Below are positions 6,913 through 14,360 of a stretch of DNA of 26,252 bases, one piece after another (the stretch's first letter is position 1; every line of letters begins with the position of its first letter). The DNA is taken from the IMG/VR virus record IMGVR_UViG_3300033148_002527, positions 1 to 26,252 of that record; one strand, given 5' to 3'. The position numbers and the translations under genes are program-made. The DNA is from a virus. The notes under the pieces are model-generated. The model saw only the letters and a list, made by a program, of their open reading frames with translations, searched no databases and had not been told where the DNA came from.

Positions 6913-7115
6913 TCGACTCCGGTCCTCATACAACGATGGTCGAGAAAGCACCTTACGCAGCAATGCACGATCTGCGTTGCGTTCGCTGCGGGAAAATCTT
7001 CGGACAGACCATCGGGCTAAGTAACCGGGTCACCACATGGCATGAGGGAGATATAGGTTTGAAAATCACCTGTCGGAACTGCAAGCATGACAATCATGTA
7101 GTCTCCGGCAGCTAA
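6909..7115 (+). CDS. Zinc-ribbon protein 2, Com-like
   Basis: A 68-residue protein with C24-V-R-C27 and C55-R-N-C58 knuckles and a closing HDNHV segment. The pattern LRCxxCGK ... LKITCRNCxxxN resembles Mu Com, the zinc-finger protein that binds mom mRNA and switches on its translation. It starts at an ATGA overlap with zinc-ribbon protein 1. No mom-like gene is visible next to it, so a Com role is only suggested by pattern. It is the last gene before the terminator-like hairpin, which makes an RNA-binding role there worth considering. Confidence 0.5.
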   Translation: MIDSGPHTTMVEKAPYAAMHDLRCVRCGKIFGQTIGLSNRVTTWHEGDIGLKITCRNCKHDNHVVSGS

Positions 7116-7167
7116 GACAACATTGAGCGCCTAGAGCGCCTTAATACGAATTCGAGTAGAGACCCAC

Positions 7168-7214
7168 GAGGTCCGCAACCTACAGCAGTGTAGGCGCGGG
7201 CCTCTTTTTCTTTT
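7168..7214 (+). terminator. Intrinsic terminator/attenuator before the capsid genes
   Basis: GAGGTCCGC (7168-7176) pairs with GCGGGCCTC (7196-7204) with one G-U pair, and inside it CCTACA (7179-7184) pairs with TGTAGG (7189-7194) around a GCAG loop. TTTTTCTTTT (7205-7214) follows directly. This is a textbook rho-independent terminator on the + strand. The protease ribosome site (GGAG 7215-7218) begins at once after it, leaving no space for a new promoter, so read-through or antitermination must feed the capsid genes. Confidence 0.85.
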
Positions 7215-7226
7215 GGAGATATGACA

Positions 7227-8291
7227 ATGGCAAAGTTCAACCCGGATGAATGGATCGGCATTTGCAGGGCAGGGAAATACCACTGGAGCGCATGGGCACA
7301 GAAGCACATGGCGGTGATTACCGAAGATGACATCCGCGACATGGCTGACGGTTACGACCCCAAGCATTACCGAGCACCCTTGACAATCGGACATCCTGGT
7401 TGGTTCTCGCCTGAAGACGCCGCGCATGGCTGGATTTCTGAGGTCAAGGCGGCTGGTGGTGTCCTCTACGCCAAGTTCAAGGAGATGTCAGAGGAAATCC
7501 TAGACATGATTGAGGCCGGGAAGTACAAAGCCCGCTCAATCGGCATGACGCCCCGCGAGTACACCGAGACGAAGCTGCCCGTCCTCCACCACGTCGCCAT
7601 TCTCGGCACGAGCAACCCTGCCGTAGCCGGACTGCGCCCGACATTCGCTGACCACAACCCGAAATCAATTACCCTCGATTACCCTGAAAACGCAGAAAGT
7701 GAGGCACTCGGAACAGACAACGACACCCACTCTCACCAATCCACCACTGACACCAAACTCAAAGAGGACACAAATATGTCTGCTGAGAAAATCGCAGAGC
7801 TCGAGCGCCAGATCAAAGAACTGAGCGCCCGGCCTGATATAACCGCTGCCGAGCTGGCGGAGTTGCGCGACAAGGCGGCAAAGGCGGATGAGTACGCCAA
7901 GACCGTTGCCACGCAAGCGGCTCAACTCGGCGAGCTCGCCAAAGCGAAGGCTGACGCCGATGTGGAGGCTTGTTTCAAGGGCATCCCGCCGTCGATCGCC
8001 ACCGACCAGCTCAAGGCAATGGCGCACGCTATCGCGCTCAAGGGCGACGAGGCCGAATGGGAAACCTTCTCGGCTCAGTACGAAGAGCTGCGCAAGAGCT
8101 TTGCCAAAGTGCTGAGCGAGCACGCGCCGGAGAAGCCCGGGGATACGAAGTCGGAGACCGACCTGCACGAGAACGCAACCGAAGACTCGGTTGACCTCGA
8201 CGCCAAAGCCAAAGAGCTGATGGCGAACGACAAGAACCTGTCTTATCGGGCTGCCGTCTCACTGGCCGCCAAGTCGGGGGGGGATGTCTAA
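7227..8291 (+). CDS. Prohead protease, Mu gpI-like, with scaffold C-terminus
   Basis: A 354-residue protein with an N-terminal protease domain (about 1-150) resembling Mu gpI. Probable catalytic residues are H56 in LTIGHPGW and S104 in KARSIGM. An acidic, low-complexity linker (about 155-183) leads to a coiled-coil, Ala/Glu/Lys-rich scaffold-like half (184-354). It would trim scaffold and other head proteins during capsid maturation. ATG 7227 is preferred over ATG 7221 because GGAG at 7215-7218 lies 8 nt before the former and only 2 nt before the latter. The stop overlaps the decoration gene (TAATG). An internal start at 7776 probably makes the scaffold alone. Confidence 0.85.
   Translation: MAKFNPDEWIGICRAGKYHWSAWAQKHMAVITEDDIRDMADGYDPKHYRAPLTIGHPGWFSPEDAAHGWISEVKAAGGVLYAKFKEMSEEILDMIEAGKYKARSIGMTPREYTETKLPVLHHVAILGTSNPAVAGLRPTFADHNPKSITLDYPENAESEALGTDNDTHSHQSTTDTKLKEDTNMSAEKIAELERQIKELSARPDITAAELAELRDKAAKADEYAKTVATQAAQLGELAKAKADADVEACFKGIPPSIATDQLKAMAHAIALKGDEAEWETFSAQYEELRKSFAKVLSEHAPEKPGDTKSETDLHENATEDSVDLDAKAKELMANDKNLSYRAAVSLAAKSGGDV
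7776..8291 (+). CDS. Nested scaffold protein (internal in-frame start)
   Basis: Within the protease gene and in the same frame, ATG 7776 is preceded by AAAGAGG (7761-7767) at an ideal 8-nt spacing. It would give a 171-residue protein beginning MSAEKIAELERQIKEL and consisting of the coiled-coil half of the parent. Mu gene I and its nested Z product, and lambda C/Nu3, are organised this way, with the short form acting as the assembly scaffold. The start sits exactly at the border between linker and coiled coil, which supports it. Translation from this start is inferred. Confidence 0.75.
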   Translation: MSAEKIAELERQIKELSARPDITAAELAELRDKAAKADEYAKTVATQAAQLGELAKAKADADVEACFKGIPPSIATDQLKAMAHAIALKGDEAEWETFSAQYEELRKSFAKVLSEHAPEKPGDTKSETDLHENATEDSVDLDAKAKELMANDKNLSYRAAVSLAAKSGGDV

Positions 8292-8671
8292 TGGCACTAG
8301 ATGAAGGCAATCAGGGCGCACTTGACCTCACCTTCAAGGCTGATGCGGCATTTGCCACCATGTATGTCGCGGTCAAGCTCGACACCTCCAACGAGGGGCA
8401 GGTCAGCTTGGCGGACAACGGCGAACAAGCTATCGGCATCTTGCAGAGCACTGCTGCTGCTGCGGGTGATCCGGTACAAGTTCGCGTTGCGGGCACCACG
8501 GTCGTCAAGGCGAACGCTGCGTTTGCTATCGGCGCAGTATTGAACTCGGCTGCTGCAACCGGCAAGGTCGACGACTCCGGCAGCACCGAGTATTCCATCG
8601 CGGTGGCGCTCGAAGCCGCAACCGCGCAAGACGATGAAGTCAAAGCCCTCATTCGTGAGAGCTACAAATAA
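8291..8671 (+). CDS. Head decoration protein (DUF2190-like)
   Basis: A 126-residue, Ala/Val/Gly-rich beta protein lying between protease/scaffold and major capsid genes, the usual place for capsid cement proteins. The pattern of short strands, with segments such as DNGEQAIGILQ and AGDPVQVRVAGT, matches the DUF2190 type seen in Mu/B3-like and other phages, which trimerise on the capsid surface. Its ATG shares a base with the upstream stop (TAATG), so expression is coupled to the protease/scaffold gene. No strong ribosome site is present. Confidence 0.75.
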   Translation: MALDEGNQGALDLTFKADAAFATMYVAVKLDTSNEGQVSLADNGEQAIGILQSTAAAAGDPVQVRVAGTTVVKANAAFAIGAVLNSAAATGKVDDSGSTEYSIAVALEAATAQDDEVKALIRESYK

Positions 8672-8682
8672 GGGGTAATGAG

Positions 8683-9696
8683 ATGTCAGTAAAAGGCACA
8701 TTCCATGATTATCATACCAATGTGTACCTGACGGGTCATTATCTCAGGTACACGAATCCGGGCATGATTGCGGACATCGTTTGTCCGCGTGTTCGCGTTC
8801 AGAACGCCAACGACAAGTATCCCGTTTGGGACAAGAAGAACTTTAAGCTAGTCAACACTCTCCGGGCCGACAAGACGCCGTCGGGCGAGTTTAAGCGTGG
8901 CTGGAGTGACGGGACTTACTCTTGCGAAGAGTACGCCCTCCACTACATGGTCTCGCAGAAGGAACGCGCCAACGCCGATTCGCCTGTCGATCCCGAATTC
9001 GAGTTGCTCGAAGAGGTCGGTGAAGTCATCGACCTTGACCGGGAAGACCGTGTTCACACTCTGGCTTCTGCCAGTGCTTCAGTTGCTTCTGCCAACAAGA
9101 AGACGCTTGAGCAGGGCAAGGAGTGGAATCAGGAGACCTCCAGCAGTGCCAGAATCTTCAGCGACATTGCCTGGGCGAAAGGTCAAATTTGGGCGGCAAT
9201 TCGCAAACGCGCCAACTGCCTGATCCTGCCCTACGAAGACGCCCTGAAGATCAGCGAGAACCAGCAAATTCGAGACCGGCTCAAAGGTATCGACTACAAG
9301 CAGGTCACGCTGGCGGGTCTGCCCTCCAAGATCGCCGGTCTTTGGGTGATTGAGGCGGGCGCTGGCTACAACAGTGCCAAGCAGGGTCAGACGGTAGACA
9401 TCGCGTCTGTCTGGACCTCGGGCACGGCATACGTCGCTTACATCGACGGTCTGAGTCCCACCGATGATCTTCTCGACGGCGGTAGCCCTTACCGGCTTAT
9501 CAACCGCGAGAAGCCACAGGGGTCAGCCAACAAGTTGACGTGGATCCGCACGTTCGACTGGAAGGGCCGCACGGTCCGCCAGTGGCATAAGGAAGAGCTT
9601 GCCAGCTCTGACGTTTACGAAGTGGCCGAGCAGGGCATCGACGAGGTGCTCATCACCAGTTCGGCTGCCTGTAAATTCTCAAACACGATCGCATAA
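8683..9696 (+). CDS. Major capsid protein
   Basis: A 337-residue protein immediately after decoration and protease/scaffold genes. The N-terminal part (SVKGTFHDYHTNVYLTGHYLRY) and the central region, including a long acidic/helical segment near EFELLEEVGEVIDLDRED, resemble major capsid proteins of the uncultured-phage group that use HK97-fold shells. AAGGGG lies 7 nt before the ATG, a strong ribosome site for an abundant protein. Assignment rests on position, size and general pattern; no catalytic or signature motif exists for the family. Confidence 0.8.
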   Translation: MSVKGTFHDYHTNVYLTGHYLRYTNPGMIADIVCPRVRVQNANDKYPVWDKKNFKLVNTLRADKTPSGEFKRGWSDGTYSCEEYALHYMVSQKERANADSPVDPEFELLEEVGEVIDLDREDRVHTLASASASVASANKKTLEQGKEWNQETSSSARIFSDIAWAKGQIWAAIRKRANCLILPYEDALKISENQQIRDRLKGIDYKQVTLAGLPSKIAGLWVIEAGAGYNSAKQGQTVDIASVWTSGTAYVAYIDGLSPTDDLLDGGSPYRLINREKPQGSANKLTWIRTFDWKGRTVRQWHKEELASSDVYEVAEQGIDEVLITSSAACKFSNTIA

Positions 9697-9709
9697 GGAG
9701 GCTGACAGC

Positions 9710-10189
9710 ATGAAACGATTCATTTCTATTCTGATCCTGTTGGTGGCCCTCCTGCTGCCTGCCCACGCTTTCGGGTGGGTGATGGACTTCGTGCAAGAGG
9801 ACTCGCTGTCCATCGACACCTTCCACGTGTCGGACGACGATGATGTCGACACTTCAAAGACGCTGTCCTTTGCCGATATTGGCCTCAATGATCTGCATTT
9901 CCAGGTCTGTATGTACTCCGACTCAATCGAGTGCGTCGTCTGGTTCCAGCAGAATATCTGGCCTGACACCACCTGGGAGGCCTACCACTGGGAGACGGTT
10001 GACTCGATTATCTTCACCGGATTGTCTGCCGTGACTTGCTCGCTCTGGACTCCGGTTTGTGACGTTCCCCCGGAAGAGTGCCGATTACTCGTTGTTGGAC
10101 GCGCAAACAACAAAATCAGCACTGGCGGCGCTTACGGGGGTACTGCGGCGATTATCAGTTACTTCCGGGAAGAGCGGGACGCCGACTGA
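9710..10189 (+). CDS. Exported protein inside the head operon
   Basis: A 159-residue protein with a clear Sec signal peptide: basic MKR, hydrophobic core (about 4-16) and an AHA cleavage site after residue 20. The mature part is rich in aromatic and acidic residues with several cysteines (C-rich near 110-135), so a disulfide-stabilised beta domain is likely. GGAGG 8 nt before ATG 9710 is the best ribosome site in the neighbourhood. The stop overlaps the next connector gene (TGATG). An upstream in-frame start at 9599 lies inside the capsid gene and was rejected. I do not recognise the family. Candidates are a head fibre, a superinfection-exclusion protein or an inserted accessory gene. Confidence 0.75.
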   Translation: MKRFISILILLVALLLPAHAFGWVMDFVQEDSLSIDTFHVSDDDDVDTSKTLSFADIGLNDLHFQVCMYSDSIECVVWFQQNIWPDTTWEAYHWETVDSIIFTGLSAVTCSLWTPVCDVPPEECRLLVVGRANNKISTGGAYGGTAAIISYFREERDAD

Positions 10190-10662
10190 TGTCGACCTTC
10201 TGGTGCACAGTCGCCGACGTCGAGGACGTGCTGACGTTCCTGCAAGGCGCGAGTCAGACATCCGGGCAGATTCAATCCCGGATTGTCTCGGCCCGTGACT
10301 ACATCATTCAGGAACTCGGCTCGTTCTTCTCGACGACCGAACTCGACACTTGGACCGACGAGAATTCCGTACCTCCGCAAGTGCGGCGGCTTGCCACAAT
10401 GGAGGCCGCCGCCCGCTTTCTGCAGGAATGCGTAGACGGTGAGTCGATCGGTGACCGGGCCTGTAAATCCTACGGGTTTCGGCGCGAAGTCGACACGACC
10501 ATCAAGCGCATCCGGGAAGGCGAGCTTGTCATTACGGAATCCCGTACCGACTCGACTCCGGTCTCGGCTCAGGATGAATCGTTTCGCGTTTCGACTCACG
10601 GCACCGATCCGGTGGGTGAGGACGACATGATGAAACGATTCTCCGGGGAGACTCAGACGTGA
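10189..10662 (+). CDS. Head-tail connector/adaptor (gp6/Mu gp36-like)
   Basis: A 157-residue protein whose first 90 residues look like the helical bundle of DUF1320/HK97 gp6-type connectors (VADVEDVLTFL ... IQSRIVSARDYIIQEL ... VRRLATMEAAARFLQE). These form a ring below the portal. The C-terminal part (about 105-157) is polar and probably flexible. ATG 10189 overlaps the upstream stop (TGATG), and the frame is also open earlier, within the exported-protein gene. The next gene starts at an overlapping GTG. Position between capsid and tail terminator supports the call. Confidence 0.7.
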   Translation: MSTFWCTVADVEDVLTFLQGASQTSGQIQSRIVSARDYIIQELGSFFSTTELDTWTDENSVPPQVRRLATMEAAARFLQECVDGESIGDRACKSYGFRREVDTTIKRIREGELVITESRTDSTPVSAQDESFRVSTHGTDPVGEDDMMKRFSGETQT

Positions 10663-11162
10663 AGGGGCAACTGTACCGCCAGCATCGGCGCACGGTCAAG
10701 GATGTCTATGACAATGCGACGAGTGGTCGCCTGGAGCGTCAATTGGAGACGATTCAGGTTAAAATCCAAGGCCATTGCCGGGAACATCACAGATGGCAGA
10801 TCCGCACCGGGGCGCTACAGGAGTCAATCGGCTATGAAAAGCCGGTCCGGACGCCTGAAGGTGTGACTGGTGTGGTCTATGCCGGCGGGCCGTCGCGGGT
10901 CAAATACTCCTATGATTACGCTCGGCGCAAGTCTTCGGGCAAGCGCCGCCGAATGTCACGACTGGTTGACGGCAGACGTACCCGCGTTCGTCGCGGCGGT
11001 CTGGTTTGGGTGAACTATGCTCAACACGTCGAGAACAAGGGCTATCCGGTGCTGAAGCAGGGCATACGGCACTATAAGCGTCAGATAACCCGGATGTTTC
11101 GTGACGCCTGTAAGATTCGGCGTCTTGGGCCTCGTGGGGGCAAGGGAGCGAGGATTATATGA
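10659..11162 (+). CDS. Head-tail/tail-completion protein, HK97 gp10-like
   Basis: A 167-residue, strongly basic protein starting at GTG 10659, with GGGGAG 8 nt upstream. The middle has TGALQESIGYE and the later VWVNYAQHVENKGYPVL, which match the pattern of HK97 gp10-like neck proteins (substrate TGxLxxSI and the YAxxxExG loop). These join the connector to the tail. The C-terminus is exceptionally Arg/Gly-rich (RRLGPRGGKG), possibly contacting DNA in the neck channel. It overlaps both neighbours by 4 nt. Confidence 0.7.
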   Translation: MKGQLYRQHRRTVKDVYDNATSGRLERQLETIQVKIQGHCREHHRWQIRTGALQESIGYEKPVRTPEGVTGVVYAGGPSRVKYSYDYARRKSSGKRRRMSRLVDGRRTRVRRGGLVWVNYAQHVENKGYPVLKQGIRHYKRQITRMFRDACKIRRLGPRGGKGARII

Positions 11163-11590
11163 TTGACGGGTATGCCATCATGCAATCCTTCAAGGAGCTG
11201 CTTGACGCCGACGCGACGCTCAACACTGCGCTGGGTTCAAGGCCGGGCAACAGCAAGATATTGCTCGGTGGTACTTTGCCGAGCGACTGTAGTCTGCCCT
11301 TGATTTTAATTCACGATCCGATCTATCGACCGGAAGCCCGTCGGAACGACGGCGAGTTCGATCAAGAGGTCACCATCTGGAACGGCATTCGCTCGGACGG
11401 GATGGAGGACTTTGAGAACATCTACTCGCTGACGCGCCAGGTCGTCGACTTGCTTTCCGGTGGTCGCATCAAGACAACGACAACCGTACTCTCCAGCCTT
11501 CGCCTTGTTGAGGCTGAGTCCACCACCATTGTTGGGAGGTCTTCGGTTAAAGTCCTGCACTTCATGGGGCTTGCCGGAGACGTGAGTTAA
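11159..11590 (+). CDS. Tail terminator protein
   Basis: A 143-residue protein in the slot between the HK97 gp10-like gene and the tail tube, where the DUF3168/gpU type tail terminator normally sits. An N-terminal helix (YAIMQSFKELLDAD), strands with LPLILIHDP, and a later helix near the end (VVDLLSGG) fit that family. It caps the tail tube and fixes the tail-head joint. ATG 11159 overlaps the upstream stop, with GAGG (11150-11153) 5 nt before it. Homology is inferred by context and fold pattern. Confidence 0.6.
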   Translation: MIDGYAIMQSFKELLDADATLNTALGSRPGNSKILLGGTLPSDCSLPLILIHDPIYRPEARRNDGEFDQEVTIWNGIRSDGMEDFENIYSLTRQVVDLLSGGRIKTTTTVLSSLRLVEAESTTIVGRSSVKVLHFMGLAGDVS

Positions 11591-11606
11591 TAAGGAGATA
11601 CGCCAA

Positions 11607-12095
11607 ATGGCAACTGACAATACGAAACTTTACTCGGGCCTCATTACTAGCCTGTCGATCGGTGGTGCTGACATCGGCCACACCGGAGGCAAGGCAGTGC
11701 TGGCGATGGAATCCGAGACCGTGGAACTGCGAACCGGGCAGAGCCATTCAAAGGTTGCAACCCTTCTCCGTGCGAGATCGGCGACCCTTTCGATTGACCT
11801 GCTTGAGTTCAGCGTCCAGAATTTGGCCTATGCGCTCGGCCAGCCGTCGACTTCGGTTGTCGGCACGACCTACCTGAATATATCAGACTCGGCACCGGAC
11901 AGCGTCGAGGTTATTCTGGTGGTCGAGAACGAGCGGTCGGGCCGGACCGATACCTGGAAATTACCTGACTGCAAGTTGCAGGGTTCAAGCGCGATCACCT
12001 ACGACGCTGAGAGTCAGGGTAGCTTGCCGATCGTGTTCGATGTGTTTCCCGACTCGTCTAATTCGCTGGGCTTCCTGGTGCAGGCAGATACCTAA
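11607..12095 (+). CDS. Major tail tube protein
   Basis: A 162-residue beta-rich protein preceded by AAGGAG 9 nt from ATG. The beginning (ATDNTKLYSGLITSLSIGGADIGHTGGKAVL) and alternating strands with VELRTGQ and VEVILVVENER fit siphoviral tail tube proteins, which stack as hexameric rings round the tape measure. It lies directly after the tail terminator, as expected. The next gene is a glycosyltransferase rather than the expected chaperone, so the tail module is interrupted here. Confidence 0.75.
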   Translation: MATDNTKLYSGLITSLSIGGADIGHTGGKAVLAMESETVELRTGQSHSKVATLLRARSATLSIDLLEFSVQNLAYALGQPSTSVVGTTYLNISDSAPDSVEVILVVENERSGRTDTWKLPDCKLQGSSAITYDAESQGSLPIVFDVFPDSSNSLGFLVQADT

Positions 12096-12097
12096 TC

Positions 12098-13105
12098 GTG
12101 GTATTCCTGCACGAAATAAGAGGATTAAGTGCTCGGACCGGGTACGGTGGCGCGTTCCAGGCATTGTACTATGCGCTCATGAAGCTGTATCCGGGTCGTG
12201 TTATCTCTCATCCTTTCTTTCGTCTGACGGGCAAGCCCGAAATCGACTGCGATGTCTTTTTCGGGCAGCCCTATAATCGGTTCCTCGACGATTTCGAGCG
12301 GCGCCACTGTGAGCACAAGGGCATCTTCACGATGTACGAGTCAGAGCGGATTCATCCTGAGTTCATCTATCATATCGAGAAGTACTTTGACTTTATCATC
12401 GTGCCGACGCGCTGGTGTCAGAAGGTGTTCGAGCAAACCTTTCCCGATCATCCGGTCTATCTCTGTCCGCTCGGTGTCAATCCCGACATCTACCCGATGT
12501 TGCATCGACCGCTTGACCGGCATCCCTTCACGTTTCTCTGGCAGGGATTCGTTGTCAACGACCGCAAGCGCGCGGATCTGGTACTACGGGCATTCAAGGA
12601 GCTTGACCTGCCGAATAGCCGGTTGATTGTCAAGTACCTGCCGGACATCAGCAAGAGCAAGATCAAGCACATTCTCTCAGACTCAAAGATCACCATGATC
12701 GGCGAGCAATTCAGTTTCCCGGAAATGCTGAGTCTCTGGCAAGAATGCGACTTCGGTGTCTTTCCGTCTGAGGGCGAAGGCGTCGGCCTGATTCCACTTG
12801 AGTGCATGACAACGGGTATGCCGGTAGCGATTGCCAACAACACCGGGGCGGCTGACTACTGTGACAATCGTTACAACTTCCCGCTTGAGTGCAAGGAAAC
12901 GGCTGACTCCTATTTTCAGGACGGCAGTCGGTTTGCGGTTCCGACGCTGGAGGCAATCAAGACGGCGATGTCAAAGGCTTACCACGAAAGGGCTGCGGTT
13001 CAGCGTCGCGGCAAGGCTGCGGGTAGCTGGATTCGGGCCAACCATACAAACCGCCATTCGGCGCAGAAGTTCATGGCAGTAATCGACGAGGTGATGGGGT
13101 CATGA
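12098..13105 (+). CDS. GT4-type glycosyltransferase (GT-B fold)
   Basis: A 335-residue enzyme. The N-terminal half has the GYGGAF-type acceptor/donor loop (near residue 15). The C-terminal half carries the GT4 hallmark E227-x7-E235 in EGEGVGLIPLE, followed by a glycine-rich substrate loop (ANNTGAADY). A glycine-poor LWQGF segment near 145 begins the second Rossmann domain. It transfers a sugar from a nucleotide or lipid donor with retention of configuration; donor and acceptor are unknown. Start GTG 12098 is 2 nt after the tail-tube stop with no good ribosome site, so it relies on coupling. An alternative GTG at 12129 is out of frame. It is co-transcribed with tail genes, which suggests virion protein glycosylation. 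Confidence 0.85.
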   Translation: MVFLHEIRGLSARTGYGGAFQALYYALMKLYPGRVISHPFFRLTGKPEIDCDVFFGQPYNRFLDDFERRHCEHKGIFTMYESERIHPEFIYHIEKYFDFIIVPTRWCQKVFEQTFPDHPVYLCPLGVNPDIYPMLHRPLDRHPFTFLWQGFVVNDRKRADLVLRAFKELDLPNSRLIVKYLPDISKSKIKHILSDSKITMIGEQFSFPEMLSLWQECDFGVFPSEGEGVGLIPLECMTTGMPVAIANNTGAADYCDNRYNFPLECKETADSYFQDGSRFAVPTLEAIKTAMSKAYHERAAVQRRGKAAGSWIRANHTNRHSAQKFMAVIDEVMGS

Positions 13106-13869
13106 CGGCAGTTGCAACAGTGATACCGGTTTACAACGGCTATCGTGGCCAGGAAGAACCGACGTGGCTCAGGGCGGCGCTGATGTCTGCCGTTAATACC
13201 GATTTCCAGGGCATCCATGAAATCATCGTCGTCAACGACGGCTCGACCGACAAGACTGGTCTCTGGCTTGACGATCATGTGGCCATGCTACCGGATCGCA
13301 GCAACGTCTTTATCAAATGGGCGACGCATGAAAAGAACCTGGGCGCGGCTGCTGCGTTCAATCGCGGTGTCGAGATTGCCGGCGAAGATAGTTATATCGC
13401 CCTGCTCGGCTCCGATGACCTCAGTCACCCCGACCGGATAGAGAAGCAAGCCGCATTCCTCGACGAACACCCCGACATTCCGATGGTCGGCTGCTACTAC
13501 GATACCATCGACGCCGACGGTAATCTGATTGAGACCGCCGACACCATGCCGACCGACCCGGCTGATATTCGCCGCTGGCTCTATGCCCGACGTTGTGACA
13601 TCGGCGTTCCGATGTTCCGGTACTCACTCTGGCAGGAACTCGGCGGCTTTGACTCCAAGAACTTCCCGACCAGAGCATCAGACTACGATTTCTATCTACG
13701 GACGGTTGAGCGGTACGACATCGGGCTCATACCCGAAGTGCTGTACTTCGTGCGGCTTGGCGTGCCGCGACTGTCCGACGACAAGCATGAGCACATGGAA
13801 TCGGCCTATCGCGCCGTGACTCTCTCAAGAGACAGAAGACGACAAACCAGGAGGACTAAAGACAAATGA
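13102..13869 (+). CDS. GT2-type glycosyltransferase (GT-A fold)
   Basis: A 255-residue enzyme with all the usual family-2 landmarks: the N-terminal strand and loop ATVIPVYNG (5-13), EIIVVNDGSTD (40-50), NLGAAAAFNRG (79-89), the DxD-like pair D105-D106 in LLGSDDLSHPDR that binds metal and nucleotide sugar, and a GGFD motif later. It inverts configuration using a UDP- or GDP-sugar. The tail after residue 235 is basic. ATGA overlap with the GT4 gene makes the two a coupled pair. Both are inserted between tail tube and chaperone with no promoter of their own. Confidence 0.88.
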   Translation: MTAVATVIPVYNGYRGQEEPTWLRAALMSAVNTDFQGIHEIIVVNDGSTDKTGLWLDDHVAMLPDRSNVFIKWATHEKNLGAAAAFNRGVEIAGEDSYIALLGSDDLSHPDRIEKQAAFLDEHPDIPMVGCYYDTIDADGNLIETADTMPTDPADIRRWLYARRCDIGVPMFRYSLWQELGGFDSKNFPTRASDYDFYLRTVERYDIGLIPEVLYFVRLGVPRLSDDKHEHMESAYRAVTLSRDRRRQTRRTKDK

Positions 13870-14360
13870 CAGACGAACTCAAAATTTTAGGTGAACAGCC
13901 GCGACTTGTGCGGCTCGCCGACAAGGTGCAATTGCATCTCTACCCGCCGACCCTGGCGCGGTTGCAGGAGGTCATTGAGGCGGCCCTGAAAATCCCGGAC
14001 GCATTCAAGGCGCTGGAAGATAAAGACATTCGGGCCAAGATCGACGACGGCGATGACAATGCGCTGGCGAAGATGCTTGCCGACCTCATAACCGATGTCG
14101 GGGCAAAGGCGTTCCCGGTGCTGCGGATAATGTGCGCAGATCGCGCAGGCGAAGTCAACCCGGAACTCAAGGAAGACAACTTCTGGCTTGAGCAGGTCAC
14201 CACATCGGCAATCACTGAACTGGTGACGGTCTGGATCGGACTGACCCGGATCGACGAAATGTTAAAAAACGTGGGCAGGCTCACGGGGATGATGGCGCCA
14301 AGCCGTTCACGTGGGCCGGTTTCGTTGCCGTCATCGCCAAGACGTTCGGTTGGGAGCTGA
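13866..14360 (+). CDS. Tail assembly chaperone, short form (gpG-like)
   Basis: A 164-residue protein directly upstream of the tape measure gene, where lambda-type chaperone G lies. The first 135 codons form a helical domain; the last 29 residues in this frame are Ser/Arg/Pro-rich and look like an out-of-frame tail. GGAGG at 13850-13854 is 11 nt before the ATG, which also overlaps the upstream stop. Most ribosomes would end here; some shift at 14264-14270 to make a longer product. Chaperones of this kind coat the tape measure during tail assembly and are not in the virion. Confidence 0.8.
   Translation: MTDELKILGEQPRLVRLADKVQLHLYPPTLARLQEVIEAALKIPDAFKALEDKDIRAKIDDGDDNALAKMLADLITDVGAKAFPVLRIMCADRAGEVNPELKEDNFWLEQVTTSAITELVTVWIGLTRIDEMLKNVGRLTGMMAPSRSRGPVSLPSSPRRSVGS

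Noticed and set aside
7125-7140. Direct repeat GAGCGCC-TA-GAGCGCC before the terminator.
   Set aside because: Two short copies in a gap, with no partner site or motif that gives them meaning.
7142-7161. TAATACGA at the start of a T7-like promoter.
   Set aside because: Only the first eight bases match; the rest diverges and no single-subunit RNA polymerase gene is seen.
7665-8168. Long open frames on the minus strand, also 23562-24146 and 23234-23719.
   Set aside because: They mirror GC-rich or repetitive + strand genes, have no ribosome sites or recognisable products, and oppose the operon.
12129-12131. GTG with AGAGG upstream as an alternative glycosyltransferase start.
   Set aside because: It is in a different reading frame from the enzyme.
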